Below are positions 34,698-43,289 of a DNA stretch of 64,000 bases, piece after piece. Origin of the DNA: CAVTWS01 sp963732655 (lineage in GTDB: Bacteria > Actinomycetota > Acidimicrobiia > Acidimicrobiales > SHLQ01); assembly GCA_963732655.1 (NCBI GenBank), contig CAVTAI010000017.1:62001-126000 (forward strand). The letters are read 5' to 3'. Every line of letters begins with the position of its first letter. Position 1 is the stretch's first letter. A program made the position numbers and the translations under genes. The notes beneath the pieces were generated by a model, which had not been told where the DNA came from, ran no database searches, and saw only the letters and a program-made list of their open reading frames with translations.

Positions 34698-34939
34698 CTG
34701 CGACCCGAGTCGAGCAATGACAGGACATCGTCGTCGGACACTTTCGTGGCCGACACGGCGACCAGGCGGCCGGCGCGACGCTCGAGTTTCGCGGTGCGGC
34801 CCTGCCGGGACACGTGAAGTCCCGCTCCGTACTCCGTCACCTCGACGACATCGCCCGCGTTCAGACCGAGCTTGTCCCGAAGCGCCTTGGGAATGACGAT
34901 TCGCCCGACGCGATCAACGGTGCTCTCCATTGGGAGCAC
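34694..34939 (-). CDS. vapB: AbrB/SpoVT-type antitoxin
   Basis: An 81-residue swapped-hairpin DNA-binding antitoxin: TVDRVGRIVIPKALRDKLGL and NAGDVVEVTEYGAGLHVSRQ are the standard AbrB strands, followed by a toxin-binding tail ending DVLSLLDSGRR. The start is taken as GTG at 34939 because GGAGG lies seven bases upstream; an ATG at 34930 lacks such a site. It overlaps the toxin remnant by four bases. The antitoxin looks intact while its toxin is damaged, a common end state of these systems. Confidence 0.8.
   Translation of the reverse strand: MLPMESTVDRVGRIVIPKALRDKLGLNAGDVVEVTEYGAGLHVSRQGRTAKLERRAGRLVAVSATKVSDDDVLSLLDSGRR
34920..34939. promoter_or_regulatory. Possible autorepression operator at the vapB start
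   Basis: GTGCTC and GAGCAC form an inverted repeat with an eight-base centre, spanning the antitoxin start codon. Antitoxins of this class usually repress their own operon at such sites. Inferred from symmetry and place only. Confidence 0.35.
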
Positions 34940-35007
34940 CGTACCACCTCCGAAGGGAAGGCAGTACCAGTCGATTCCCAGTACCTATCCTCCCGCTCGC
35001 GGGCCGA

Positions 35008-36303
35008 TCAGCGTTCGACGGTGATGCCGAATCGGTCGATGTAGAAGCTCAGGGCCTCGTAGCGCTCGTCGGCGTCGAGGTCGAAGTCGGCGAGGTCGTA
35101 GATCACCCCGCCGTGTTTGCCGCGGGGGTGCTCGACCATGAAGGCGTCCATCGCCGCTCGCGCTGTCGTGCGTGAAGGGCTGGCCGGCCAGCCGCGTAGA
35201 TCCGCTCGACCATCGCGACGTCGTCGGCCATGAACTCGTCGAACCGCACGTCGATCGACTGATCCGCGGGCAGGAGGTCGCGATCCCTCACCCCGGCCGT
35301 CAGCATGCGCTCGATCCGGTCGGCCCAGTAGCTCCCGATGTCGGCCGGGTCGACCGGGTCGCGGCTCTGCCAGTGCCCGTAGGTCGCCATCGTGCAGAAC
35401 GACGCCGTCACCGAGACCGGGTCGCGGTGGGGGATCACGAACGTGGCGTCGGGGAACACGTTCATCAGCGGCTGGTAGCACTCGAGGTGCTGAGGTGACT
35501 TGAGCACCCACCGCTGCGGCTGACCGGCGGGCGCACCCCGCTCCCGGGTCCCGCTGCCACTGCATCACCTTGAGGATCGTCCTGGTGTCCTCGTAGAACG
35601 GCGTCTGGTCGGTGCTCAGGTACCAGTCGCGCCACTCGGGCAGCGATCGCCATGGTCTCGAAGAGCATGGGTCGAACCCGACACGGCCAGGAGCTGGATC
35701 TCCTCGTGGACGTGGTCGGGGTACATGTCGTGCATGCGCTTGAAGTACGGCAGCGCGGTGTTGAGGAACGTCAAGCGCCTGATCGCAGCGCGTCCAGCCG
35801 AGGATCGATGTCGAACGTCGGCCCTGCTCGTGCCGGGGCGGCACCGGTTCCAGGCCCTCCCAATACGGCATCGTGCGCAGGGCCGGGTCGGCCGACATCA
35901 GGTTGTGCAGATGCGTGGTACCCGTGCGGGGGAGACCGCAGATGATGATCGGCCGGGCGATCTCCTGCTCGTGGATCTCCGGGTGGCGGGCCAGGAGATC
36001 GTTGATCAGGAGCCGGTTCCGCAGGCAGCTGATGAACATGAGGTACCCGTGCACCCGGCCGTTGGCGCTGAGGCCGGCGTCGTGATCGAAGGCCCGGAGC
36101 AGTACCCGGTACGACTCCTCGAACAGGCCGTCGCCGAAGTCGTCCAGCCCTCCAGCCGCCTGCACGGCCTGCTCCTTGAGGACATCGAGATCGAATCGCA
36201 CGGCCGGCGCCATGGCAGCCATCTGGGCTCGGGCCTCCACGATCTCGGGTGAGAAGGTCGGTCTCGTCAGGTCGATCCGGACATTCGGTGCACGGTCGTT
36301 CAC
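35008..36303 (-). CDS. Sulfotransferase family protein (several frame breaks)
   Basis: Reconstructed protein of about 425 residues. The PAPS 5'-phosphosulfate loop is intact (IIICGLPRTGTTHLHNLMSA), then PYWEGLEPVPP, PEWRDWYLSTDQTPFYEDTR, MLKSPQHLECYQPLMNVFPD and FVIPHRDPVSVTASFCTMAT (the 3'-phosphate-binding Arg/Ser block). The tail is MDAFMVEHPRGKHGGVIYDL and DERYEALSFYIDRFGI. At least four one-base breaks lie between 35150 and 35830. GTG start at 36303 (VNDRAPNVRIDL). Family members transfer sulfate to hydroxyls of lipids or sugars; many in actinobacteria are uncharacterised. A fragment of a paralogue sits 1.7 kb away. Confidence 0.8.
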   Translation of the reverse strand: MNDRAPNVRIDLTRPTFSPEIVEARAQMAAMAPAVRFDLDVLKEQAVQAAGGLDDFGDGLFEESYRVLLRAFDHDAGLSANGRVHGYLMFISCLRNRLLINDLLARHPEIHEQEIARPIIICGLPRTGTTHLHNLMSADPALRTMPYWEGLEPVPPRHEQGRRSTSILGWTRCDQALDVPQHRAAVLQAHARHVPRPRPRGDPAPGRVGFDPCSSRPWRSLPEWRDWYLSTDQTPFYEDTRTILKVMQWQRDPGAGCARRSAAAVGAQVTSAPRVLPAADERVPRRHVRDPPPRPGLGDGVVLHDGDLRALAEPRPGRPGRHRELLGRPDRAHADGRGEGSRPPARGSVDRRAVRRVHGRRRRDGRADLRGWPASPSRTTARAAMDAFMVEHPRGKHGGVIYDLADFDLDADERYEALSFYIDRFGITVER

Positions 36304-36471
36304 GCCGGCAGTCTCGCGCGCACCGATCCGGACCGCCGCTCCAAACTGCCGATCCGACCACCTCCCCGTACTGGGAGACAAGCCGTCGGCGCCGGGGCGC
36401 GACAGGTTGGTCTCCCAGAACAGCAGTGGGGGTACGGTGACGACACGATCATCGACCCGGAGGCCGCCCCC

Positions 36472-37653
36472 ATGTCCGACACCGTGATCCTCGCTGGCGC
36501 CCGAACACCGATCGGGAAGCTGGCCGGAGGCCTGGCCAGCTTGTCGTGCACCGACCTGGGCGGGGTAGCCATCGCAGCCGCCGTCGAACGGGCCGGCATC
36601 AGCGGCGACCAGGTCGACTACGCCTTCGTCGGCCAGGTCATCTCCGCCGGTACCGGCCAGGTGCCGGCCCGGCGGGCCGCCATCAACGGTGGGCTGCCGC
36701 TGACCACGCCGTCGTCGCTCGTGAACAAGGCGTGCCTGTCCGGCATCAACGCCATCTACCTGGCCGAGCGCATGATCGACGCCGGTGATGCCGGCATCGT
36801 CGTTGCGGGCGGCATGGAGTCGATGACCAACGCGCCCTACCTGCTCACCAATGCCCGCGCCGGGTACCGGTACGGCGACGGCACCCTGCACGACTCCATG
36901 CTCCACGACGGCCTGCAGTGCACGATCGACCACTGCGCCATGGGAGCCGCGACCGAGCGCGACGCGGCCGCCCTGTCCATCAGTCGCGACGCCATGGACA
37001 CCTTCTCGGCGCTGTCCCACGAGCGAGCCGCCAAGGCGGCCAAGGACGGGCTGACCGACATCGAGCTCACCCCGGTCACGATCCCCCAGCGCAAGGGCGA
37101 TCCCTTCGTGATCGGCGCCGACGAAGGCATCCGGCCCGACACCTCCGTCGAGTCGCTCGGTCGGCTCGCCGCCGCCTTCGCTCCGGGCGGCAACGTGACC
37201 GCCGGCAACGCGTCGCAGATCAGCGACGGTGCCGCCGCCGCGGTGGTGACCACTCGGGCCCGGGCCGAGGCTCTCGGGGTGGAACCGTTGTGCGAGGTCG
37301 TGGCCAGCGGTCAGGTAGCCGGGCCTGGTACGTCGCTCCTCCACCAGCCGTCGCAGGCCGCCCTCAAGGCGCTCGCCAAGGTCGGGCTCACGCCGGCCGA
37401 CGTCGATCTCTGGGAGATCAACGAGGCGTTCGCCGCCGTGGCCATCGCGTCGATGGCCGAGCTCGGCATCTCCGACGAGATCGTGAACGTCAACGGCGGG
37501 GCCATCGCCCTCGGCCATCCCGTCGGCGCGTCCGGGTGCCGCATCGTGCTCGCACTCGCACACGAGCTGCGCCGCCGCGGCGGTGGACTCGGCGTCGCCA
37601 CCTTGTGCGGCGGCGGGGGCCAGGGCGAAGCCATGGTCATCCGGGTGGTGTGA
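36472..37653 (+). CDS. Acetyl-CoA C-acetyltransferase (thiolase)
   Basis: A 393-residue thiolase, condensing two acetyl-CoA or cleaving 3-ketoacyl-CoA. The catalytic set is complete: the nucleophile Cys in SLVNKACLSGINAIYLAER (about residue 88), NEAFAAVAIA, the His of GGAIALGHPVGASGCRI and the second Cys in LCGGGGQGEAMVIRV. The length is standard and the frame intact. The following amidohydrolase start overlaps the stop (TGATG), so they are translationally coupled; a joint catabolic pathway is likely. ATG at 36472; upstream is a 168-base gap shared with the divergent sulfotransferase. Confidence 0.95.
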   Translation: MSDTVILAGARTPIGKLAGGLASLSCTDLGGVAIAAAVERAGISGDQVDYAFVGQVISAGTGQVPARRAAINGGLPLTTPSSLVNKACLSGINAIYLAERMIDAGDAGIVVAGGMESMTNAPYLLTNARAGYRYGDGTLHDSMLHDGLQCTIDHCAMGAATERDAAALSISRDAMDTFSALSHERAAKAAKDGLTDIELTPVTIPQRKGDPFVIGADEGIRPDTSVESLGRLAAAFAPGGNVTAGNASQISDGAAAAVVTTRARAEALGVEPLCEVVASGQVAGPGTSLLHQPSQAALKALAKVGLTPADVDLWEINEAFAAVAIASMAELGISDEIVNVNGGAIALGHPVGASGCRIVLALAHELRRRGGGLGVATLCGGGGQGEAMVIRVV

Positions 37654-39065
37654 TGTCCGGACCGAGCGCTGCTGAGGTCCGGGCTCGCCTCGACCACCCG
37701 GTGATCGACGGCGACGGCCACCTCATCGAGTTCTTGCCCCTCGTTCGCGACTTCATCGCCGAGGAGGCCGGCGCGGATGTCGCCGAGCGGTTCGACCGAG
37801 TCGCGCAAGGTTCCCGACTCATGCGGTCCGTGCCGACGGAGCAACGCCGCGCCGCTCGGGGTGTCCCGGATGGCGTGGTGGGGACTGCCCAGCGCCAACA
37901 CGCTCGACCGGGCGACCGCCCTCCTCCCGCGGCTGATGTACGAACGCCTCGACGAGATGGGCGTGGACGTCGCGCTCCTCTACCCCACCTATGGGCTGAC
38001 AGTCACCGCCACCCCCGATGACGAGTTGCGCATCGCCATGGCCCGCGCCTTCAACCGCTACTGGCCGAGGTGTACGCGCCGTACCGGGATCGGCTCGTCC
38101 CCGTGGCGTCGATCCCCATGTACACGCCGGAGGAAGCGGTCGCCGAGCTCGAACCACGCCGTGGTCGAGCTCGGGCTCCCAGTCGTGATGATGGCCGGCG
38201 TCATCCCGCGCCCGATCCCGGGCCTCGAAGATCACCGCGGCGGCTCGGTACATCGACGCCGTCGGCCACGACAGCGAGTACGACTACGACATCGTGTGGC
38301 AGCGCTGCGCCGAGCTCGGCGTGTCACCGACCTTCCATGCCGGCGGCCAGGGGTGGGGGACCCGGGCGTCGAGGACGAGTTACGTGTACAACCACATCGG
38401 CAACTTCGCCGCCGCCGGCGAGGCCGCCTGCCGGTCACTCGTCCTGGGGGGTGGCGTGCTGCGCAACCCGTCCGTGAGGTTCGCGTTCTTGGAGGGTGGC
38501 GTGGCGTGGGCGCGCCAACCTGCTCGGCGACCTGATCGGCCACTTCGAGAAGCGCAACCGCGACGCCATCGGTCACTACGACCCTGCGGCCCTCGATCGG
38601 GACCGCATGGTCGAGCTGGTTCAACAGTACGGCTCGGCCGGGGTGGTGGACCGGCTCGATCGCCTCGACGAAGCCCTGTTCATGTTGAGCGACCCCGACG
38701 AGGACCGCTCGTTGATCGACGAGTTCGCCGACAGTGGGCTGACGAGTGTGGCCGACATCGTCGAACTGTTCGAGCACCACCTCTTCTTCGGGTGCGAGGC
38801 CGACGATCCGATGAACGCCCTGGCCTTCGATCGTGACATCGTCCCCGAAGGGGCGCGGCTCGGCGCCATCTTCGCCAGCGACATCGGCCACTGGGACGTG
38901 CCGGACTTCCTCGAGGTCCTCCCCGAAGCATGGGAGCTCGTCGAGGACGAGCGCCTGACCGAGGCGGACTTTCGCGATTTCACGTTCGCCAACGCCGCAC
39001 GACTGTGGGGTCCGACGGTGTTCGACGGGACGGCGGTCGAGGCGGCGGTACGAGCCGTCGGCTGA
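37653..39065 (+). CDS. Amidohydrolase-2 family protein (about five frame breaks)
   Basis: Reconstructed protein of roughly 470 residues. The metal-site pieces are conserved: VIDGDGHLIEFLP (D-x-H), PTFHAGGQGWGTRAS (His), FAFLEGGVAWA and ASDIGHWDVPDF with the final Asp and His. Other blocks: MYERLDEMGVDVALLYPTYG, YRDRLVPVASIPMYTPEEAV, VELGLPVVMMAGVIPRPIPG, NLLGDLIGHFEKRNRDAIGH. Breaks lie near 37855, 38060, 38150, 38235 and 38505. Each flank is well conserved, so sequence error is favoured. The 3' third is unbroken. Coupled to the thiolase by TGATG. Confidence 0.8.
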
Positions 39066-39115
39066 CAGCCATCAGGCCGGTGGCCGTGCCCCACTCGGAC
39101 CGCTGCCGCCGCGCG

Positions 39116-39135
39116 CCACCACCACCACCACCACA
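39116..39135. repeat. CCA trinucleotide tract
   Basis: About six consecutive CCA/ACC units in the 124-base gap between the amidohydrolase and SRPBCC genes. Short, and the only simple-sequence tract of note in the window. Confidence 0.7.
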
Positions 39136-39189
39136 CACGCGGGAACAGCGAGAGCGCCCCGTCCTGTTGATCCGCCGCACCGCCATGAC

Positions 39190-39666
39190 TCAGCCTCCTG
39201 TCGCCGCCTGCTCGAGTCGTTCGAGGGTCTTCTCCATCGACGAGCGCACCTTCGCCGGTGTGCGCAGGAGCTTGTGCATGAACCAGCCCTGCTCGGCGGT
39301 GGCGTCCCACGTCTCCCGGACGAGCGTGCCGCCTTCGGCCGGTTCGAGCTCATAGCGGTACACGCGCCCGGCCATCGTCTCCTTGACCTTCCCCCGAACT
39401 TCGGGTTTGGGCGCCCAGGCGATGCGCTCGTTCTCGGCAAACTCGGTGACGGTGCTGACCATGCGGTACGAGAAACCCAGCTTCATGGCCATGCCGAACC
39501 GGGCACCCTCGGCCAGGCGCTCCGGGCCGTCGATGTCCGCCTGCCTCACCGTTCCCGAGCCGTCGATCTCTGGGTGCCGGCGAGGATCGGCGAGTATGTC
39601 GAAGATCCGTTCGGCCGGCGCGGCGATCTGACGTTGCACGGTGATCAGTCGGTCCGGTTCGGTCAT
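39190..39666 (-). CDS. SRPBCC (polyketide cyclase/START-like) protein
   Basis: A 158-residue helix-grip protein that would bind a hydrophobic ligand. The start of the fold is VQRQIAAPAERIFDILADPR followed by HPEIDGSG, the usual SRPBCC opening. Strands follow (RFGMAMKLGFSYRMVSTVTE, GRVYRYELEPAEGGTLVRET) and a long C-terminal helix (LRTPAKVRSSMEKTLERLEQ). ATG at 39666 is chosen because it puts the first strand at residue 8; a longer frame upstream has random composition. Convergent with the preceding gene, divergent from the hotdog gene 100 bases away. Confidence 0.85.
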   Translation of the reverse strand: MTEPDRLITVQRQIAAPAERIFDILADPRRHPEIDGSGTVRQADIDGPERLAEGARFGMAMKLGFSYRMVSTVTEFAENERIAWAPKPEVRGKVKETMAGRVYRYELEPAEGGTLVRETWDATAEQGWFMHKLLRTPAKVRSSMEKTLERLEQAATGG

Positions 39667-39767
39667 GTCCACCCCACGTGTGCTGTCGGATCGACAGTAG
39701 CAGTGGCGCCGATCGGCGGGGCAGGCCCGGTTCGCAGCCCACCGGGGGTCGGTGGAAGGGTGACGCC

Positions 39768-40607
39768 ATGACGGACGAACGAACCGAGCTCCAGCAGATG
39801 TCGGACCGGATGCTCGAGTCACCGATCACCCGGCTGGGCATCACCGCGGACCCGTTCGCCGACGAACCGAACGGGATCATCGTCCCGTACCCGAACGTGT
39901 GCCGCCACGGTCTGCTGCGGGCGACGGTCCACGTGATGATGGTCGACATGCTGGCCGGCTTCATCGCCGAGAAGTTCAGCGACAGCGACTGGGTGTTCAC
40001 CGCCGACCTCTCGTCGTGGTGCCCACCCCGACCGGCGCCGGAACGCATCGAGGCCAAGGCCGCGCTCTTGCGGCGGGGCCGCAACCTGGTCACCGCCGAG
40101 GTCACCATGACCGACGATAGGGGTGACTCGTTCGGGTACGGGCAGGCCAGCTACATCCGGGTCGCTCGGCGCCACGGCGACCCGCCCCGCCCCCACCTGA
40201 CCCCCGAGCGTCGTATCACCCAACGCGCCCCGCTCAAGCTCCCGCTGGCGGAGGCGGTCGGGATCGAGGTGGTCGACGCGTCCGCCGGTCGGGTCAGCGT
40301 CGTGCTGCGAGACGACCTCCGCAATCCCGCCGGAGCCATGCAGGGGGCCATGGTGGCGTCGGTCGGCGAGCGGGCTGCCGAGGTCCTCGCCGAACACGTC
40401 CTCGGGCGACCGTGCGTGGTGACCCACGCCGATGTCCGATACCTCGCCATGGGTCGAACAGGCCCCGTGGTGTCGAACGCGGCGTTCATCGGTGATCCGG
40501 CGAACGGATCGATCCACGTCGAGCTCTACGACACGGGCGAGTCGAACCGGCTCATGACCACGCTGATCGTCCGGGTGTGGCCAGTCGATCTACAGCCGGC
40601 TTCGTGA
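39768..40607 (+). CDS. PaaI-like double-hotdog thioesterase
   Basis: A 279-residue protein with two hotdog domains. The first half reads NVCRHGLLRATVHVMMVDML and FTADLSSWCPP; the second reads VSVVLRDDLRNPAGAMQGAM and VASVGERAAEVLAEHVLGRP, with N-P-x-G-x-M-x-G in the helix position of PaaI enzymes. Likely an acyl-CoA thioesterase. ATG at 39768. Its stop overlaps the next gene start, so it is coupled to the YaaA homologue, an unusual partner. Confidence 0.8.
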   Translation: MTDERTELQQMSDRMLESPITRLGITADPFADEPNGIIVPYPNVCRHGLLRATVHVMMVDMLAGFIAEKFSDSDWVFTADLSSWCPPRPAPERIEAKAALLRRGRNLVTAEVTMTDDRGDSFGYGQASYIRVARRHGDPPRPHLTPERRITQRAPLKLPLAEAVGIEVVDASAGRVSVVLRDDLRNPAGAMQGAMVASVGERAAEVLAEHVLGRPCVVTHADVRYLAMGRTGPVVSNAAFIGDPANGSIHVELYDTGESNRLMTTLIVRVWPVDLQPAS

Positions 40608-41398
40608 CGCCGCTCATCCTGCTCCCGCCGTCGGAAGGCAAGGCGACGGGAGGCCGGGGAGCACCCTGGTCCGACCGGGCCTTCGCGATCGATCTGACCG
40701 ATGCCCGGCGCCAGGTTGTCGAGCGGCTGGCGGACGCCATGCACCGGCCCGAACCTGAGCGCGCCAAGCTGCTCGGCGTCAAGGGAACGGCGCTGGCCGA
40801 GGCTACGGCGGCGAACCTGGTTGCGGCGACGGCTCGGACCCGCCCGGCGATCGAGCGTTACACCGGCGTGCTCTACGACGCCCTCGACGCCGCCTCGTTG
40901 GGATCGAGCGAGCGCCGGCGCCTCAACCGATCGGTGCTCATCCTGTCCGGGCTGTGGGGGGTGGTGGCCCCCAGCGACCGCATCCCCGACTACAAGCTCA
41001 AGATGGGCTCGACCCTGCACGGGCTCGGCGTTCTCTCGACCTGGTGGCGCCCGATGGTGTCGGTCGCGCTCGACGAACGAGCTGCGGGCCACACCACGTG
41101 GAACCTCCTGCCCGGCGAACACGCGGCGGCTTGGGTGCCGGCTGTGCCGACCCGACAGATCGCCGTGCGTTTCGTCGACGAGGTCCGCCGACCGTCCGGT
41201 GCGGTCGAGCTGGTGACGGTCAGCCATTGGAACAAGCTGCTCAAGGGTGCGCTCGTTCGTTGGGTGCTGGCCACCGGCGCCGATCGTCCCGGCGACCTGA
41301 CGGCGTTCAGTCATCCGCTCGGGTACGAGTACGACCCGTCCCGGGACACCCACCGTGGCGACGTCACGACCGTCACCCTGATCAAACGACTCGCCTGA
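40604..41398 (+). CDS. yaaA: YaaA/DUF328 peroxide-stress protein
   Basis: A 264-residue member of the YaaA family. The N-terminal signature LILLPPSEGKA is diagnostic for the actinobacterial branch. Others are NRSVLILSGLWGVVAPSDRI, PDYKLKMGSTLHGLGVLSTW and VSHWNKLLKGALVRWVLATG. E. coli YaaA limits oxidative DNA damage by lowering free iron and has DNA-binding ability; the same role is assumed here. GTG start at 40604 overlaps the preceding stop. Confidence 0.88.
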   Translation: MTPLILLPPSEGKATGGRGAPWSDRAFAIDLTDARRQVVERLADAMHRPEPERAKLLGVKGTALAEATAANLVAATARTRPAIERYTGVLYDALDAASLGSSERRRLNRSVLILSGLWGVVAPSDRIPDYKLKMGSTLHGLGVLSTWWRPMVSVALDERAAGHTTWNLLPGEHAAAWVPAVPTRQIAVRFVDEVRRPSGAVELVTVSHWNKLLKGALVRWVLATGADRPGDLTAFSHPLGYEYDPSRDTHRGDVTTVTLIKRLA

Positions 41399-41483
41399 CC
41401 TCGCTCGGCCGGCGGCGGCCGACACTTGGTGAGGAATCCCCTGCCACAGGCGATAATCCACCAAATTTCGGGGCCGAGCTCGT

Positions 41484-41858
41484 TCAGCCGTTGGCGAACT
41501 GGCCCATGTCGAAGTAGTCGCGCCAGGCGGAGATCCGGCCGTCGACCACCTCGAACGCGCCCGCAACCGGCAGGGCGATGGTGCGATCCCCCATGGTCAT
41601 GGTGTCGGTGCGCTCGTTGAGCACCAAGCCGCCGGCGGCGACCTGGCGGTGCACGACGAAGTCGAAGTCCGATGCCATGCCCAGGAAGCCGGCGATGAAC
41701 TTGCGGATGGCGTCCTTGCCGACCGACGGCTCCATCGGGATGTTGTGGTAGATCGCGTCGTCGGCGAAGTACCCCATGATCTCGTCGACATCGCGCCGGC
41801 TCCACGCGTCGCAGAACGAGCGGATCAGGGCGTCGGGATCGGTGGGCAACTCGGACAT
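41484..41858 (-). CDS. SnoaL-like / limonene-epoxide hydrolase-like protein
   Basis: A 124-residue cone-fold protein. LIRSFCDAWSRRDVDEIMGYF and DDAIYHNIPMEPSVGKDAIR are the first helices and strand, FVVHRQVAAGGLVLNERTDT follows, and VVDGRISAWRDYFDMGQF closes the sheet, with the W-R-D-Y-F-D motif of limonene-1,2-epoxide hydrolase, whose catalytic residues are Asp-Arg-Asp. Epoxide opening is possible. Start ATG at 41858 (MSELPTDPD). It follows the MaoC gene by 28 bases on the same strand. Confidence 0.85.
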   Translation of the reverse strand: MSELPTDPDALIRSFCDAWSRRDVDEIMGYFADDAIYHNIPMEPSVGKDAIRKFIAGFLGMASDFDFVVHRQVAAGGLVLNERTDTMTMGDRTIALPVAGAFEVVDGRISAWRDYFDMGQFANG

Positions 41859-41885
41859 GAGTGACTCCAGTGCTCGACTCGGCAC

Positions 41886-42353
41886 TCAACCTTGGTTGAG
41901 GACCTGCATGTTGTAGATCAGTGCGGGGCGTTCATCGTTCCCGACGACATGGACGGCGATCTGCGTCGTGACCAGGGTGCCCGTGGGGCGCTGGGTGACG
42001 GCGGTGATGCGGGCCCGGCCGTGGACCTTCGATCCCGCCGGGACAGGCGCGAGGAAACGCAGGCTCTCGGCCCCGTAGTTCACGCCGTTCTTGTGACCCA
42101 CGATCTTCACCGGTGACGGGTTCATCTGCGGGAGGAGGCTCAACGTGAGGAACCCGTGGGCGATCGGTCCGCCGAACGGCGACTCGCGATTGGCGCGCTC
42201 CACGTCGACGTGGATCCACTGACGATCGCCGGTGAGCTCGGCGAAGCCGTTGATCATCTCCTGGGTGACCTCGATCTCCTTGGTCCAGTCCGACCATTCG
42301 TCGCTGATCTCGGCCTGCAGGGCCTCGATGTCGTCGAAACGGATTTCCTTCAT
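41886..42353 (-). CDS. MaoC-family enoyl-CoA hydratase, single hotdog
   Basis: A 155-residue dehydratase. The hydratase motif is EMINGFAELTGDRQWIHVDV with the catalytic Asp and His, followed by PFGGPIAHGFLTLSLLPQM and NYGAESLRFLAPVPAGSKVH, the typical MaoC layout. It forms (R)-3-hydroxyacyl-CoA or acts on a related enoyl thioester. ATG at 42353. Upstream of the SnoaL-like gene and divergent from the amidohydrolase-like gene across 72 bases. Confidence 0.9.
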   Translation of the reverse strand: MKEIRFDDIEALQAEISDEWSDWTKEIEVTQEMINGFAELTGDRQWIHVDVERANRESPFGGPIAHGFLTLSLLPQMNPSPVKIVGHKNGVNYGAESLRFLAPVPAGSKVHGRARITAVTQRPTGTLVTTQIAVHVVGNDERPALIYNMQVLNQG

Positions 42354-42425
42354 GTTCACCGCTCCTGGTGTGATCGACCGAAGGCCGCAGCCTACGTGGC
42401 TCGCCCGGGCTCCTACACTCCCGCC

Positions 42426-43289
42426 GTGCGGTGGCCGCCCGACCTCGGAGTGATCGACCTCATGATCGGGGTGCCGTCCGATCGGAACGGATGGCAGCGC
42501 CAGTTCGCCGGCGCCATCCGTGATGCCGGCAGCCGTGAGCTCCGGCAGCCCGCCGGCTACATGTTCAAGGACCTTCCCGATGTCGATTCGACGGCCGACT
42601 TCACCAGCTTGCTCCTCGCCGAGATGGATCGGTTCGGTATCGCCCAGGGACTCCTGCCGGTCGCGTTCGACGACGAGTGGGGCTGCCGCAGCGTGACGTT
42701 CGCGCCGGCGCGGCTCCTGCCGAGCTTTCACGTCGACCCGAACGACGGCTCCGACGGGATACGCGCGCTGCGACGGGCGGCCCGCGAGCTCGGTGTCGTC
42801 GCGGTGACGTGTTTTCCCGCCGGCACCAACCCGGCCCGCCCGCTCGATCACGCCACCATGTACCCCATCTATGCGACCTGCATCGATCTCGACCTGCCCG
42901 CGTTCGTCAACGTCGGAGTGCCGGGGCCCCGGGTTCCGATGGCGAGCCAGCATGCCGACCGCCTCGATCGGGTCTGCGCCGACTTCCCCGATCTGACCAT
43001 CGTCACCCGCCACGGCGCCGAACCGTGGACGGGCCTCCTGATCGAGCTCATGCGCACCTGGCCCGGGCTCCACTACTCGACATCAGCTTTCGCGCCCCGA
43101 CACTACCCTTCCGACATCGTCGCTTATGCCAACGCCGACGGCGCCGACAAGGTGCTGTATGCCGGGTACTTCCCCATGGGCCTGAGCCTCGAGCGCATCT
43201 TCGCCGAACTCCCCACGGTCCCCTTCCTCGACCACGTGTGGCCCAAGTTCCTGCGCGACAACGCCTCCCGCGTCCTGAGGTTGACCTGA
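42426..43289 (+). CDS. Amidohydrolase-2-like protein lacking most metal ligands (paralogue)
   Basis: A 287-residue paralogue of the protein at 27489. Shared blocks include PAGYMFKDLP, MYPIYATCIDLDLPAFVNVG, VTRHGAEPW, YSTSAFAPRHYP, GADKVLYAGYFPMGLSLERI and DHVWPKFLRDNASRVL. As in the other copy, the N-terminal metal motif is absent (LGVIDLMIGVP), the barrel His is Asn (FVNVGVPGPR) and the last Asp block is YAGYFP; only the His of RHG is kept. GTG start at 42426. The following membrane-protein gene overlaps its stop (TGATG). Chemistry unknown. Confidence 0.8.
   Translation: MRWPPDLGVIDLMIGVPSDRNGWQRQFAGAIRDAGSRELRQPAGYMFKDLPDVDSTADFTSLLLAEMDRFGIAQGLLPVAFDDEWGCRSVTFAPARLLPSFHVDPNDGSDGIRALRRAARELGVVAVTCFPAGTNPARPLDHATMYPIYATCIDLDLPAFVNVGVPGPRVPMASQHADRLDRVCADFPDLTIVTRHGAEPWTGLLIELMRTWPGLHYSTSAFAPRHYPSDIVAYANADGADKVLYAGYFPMGLSLERIFAELPTVPFLDHVWPKFLRDNASRVLRLT

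Noticed and set aside
39116..39135. CCA tract as a phase-variation repeat
   Set aside because: It lies between convergent 3' ends with no gene start or promoter to switch.
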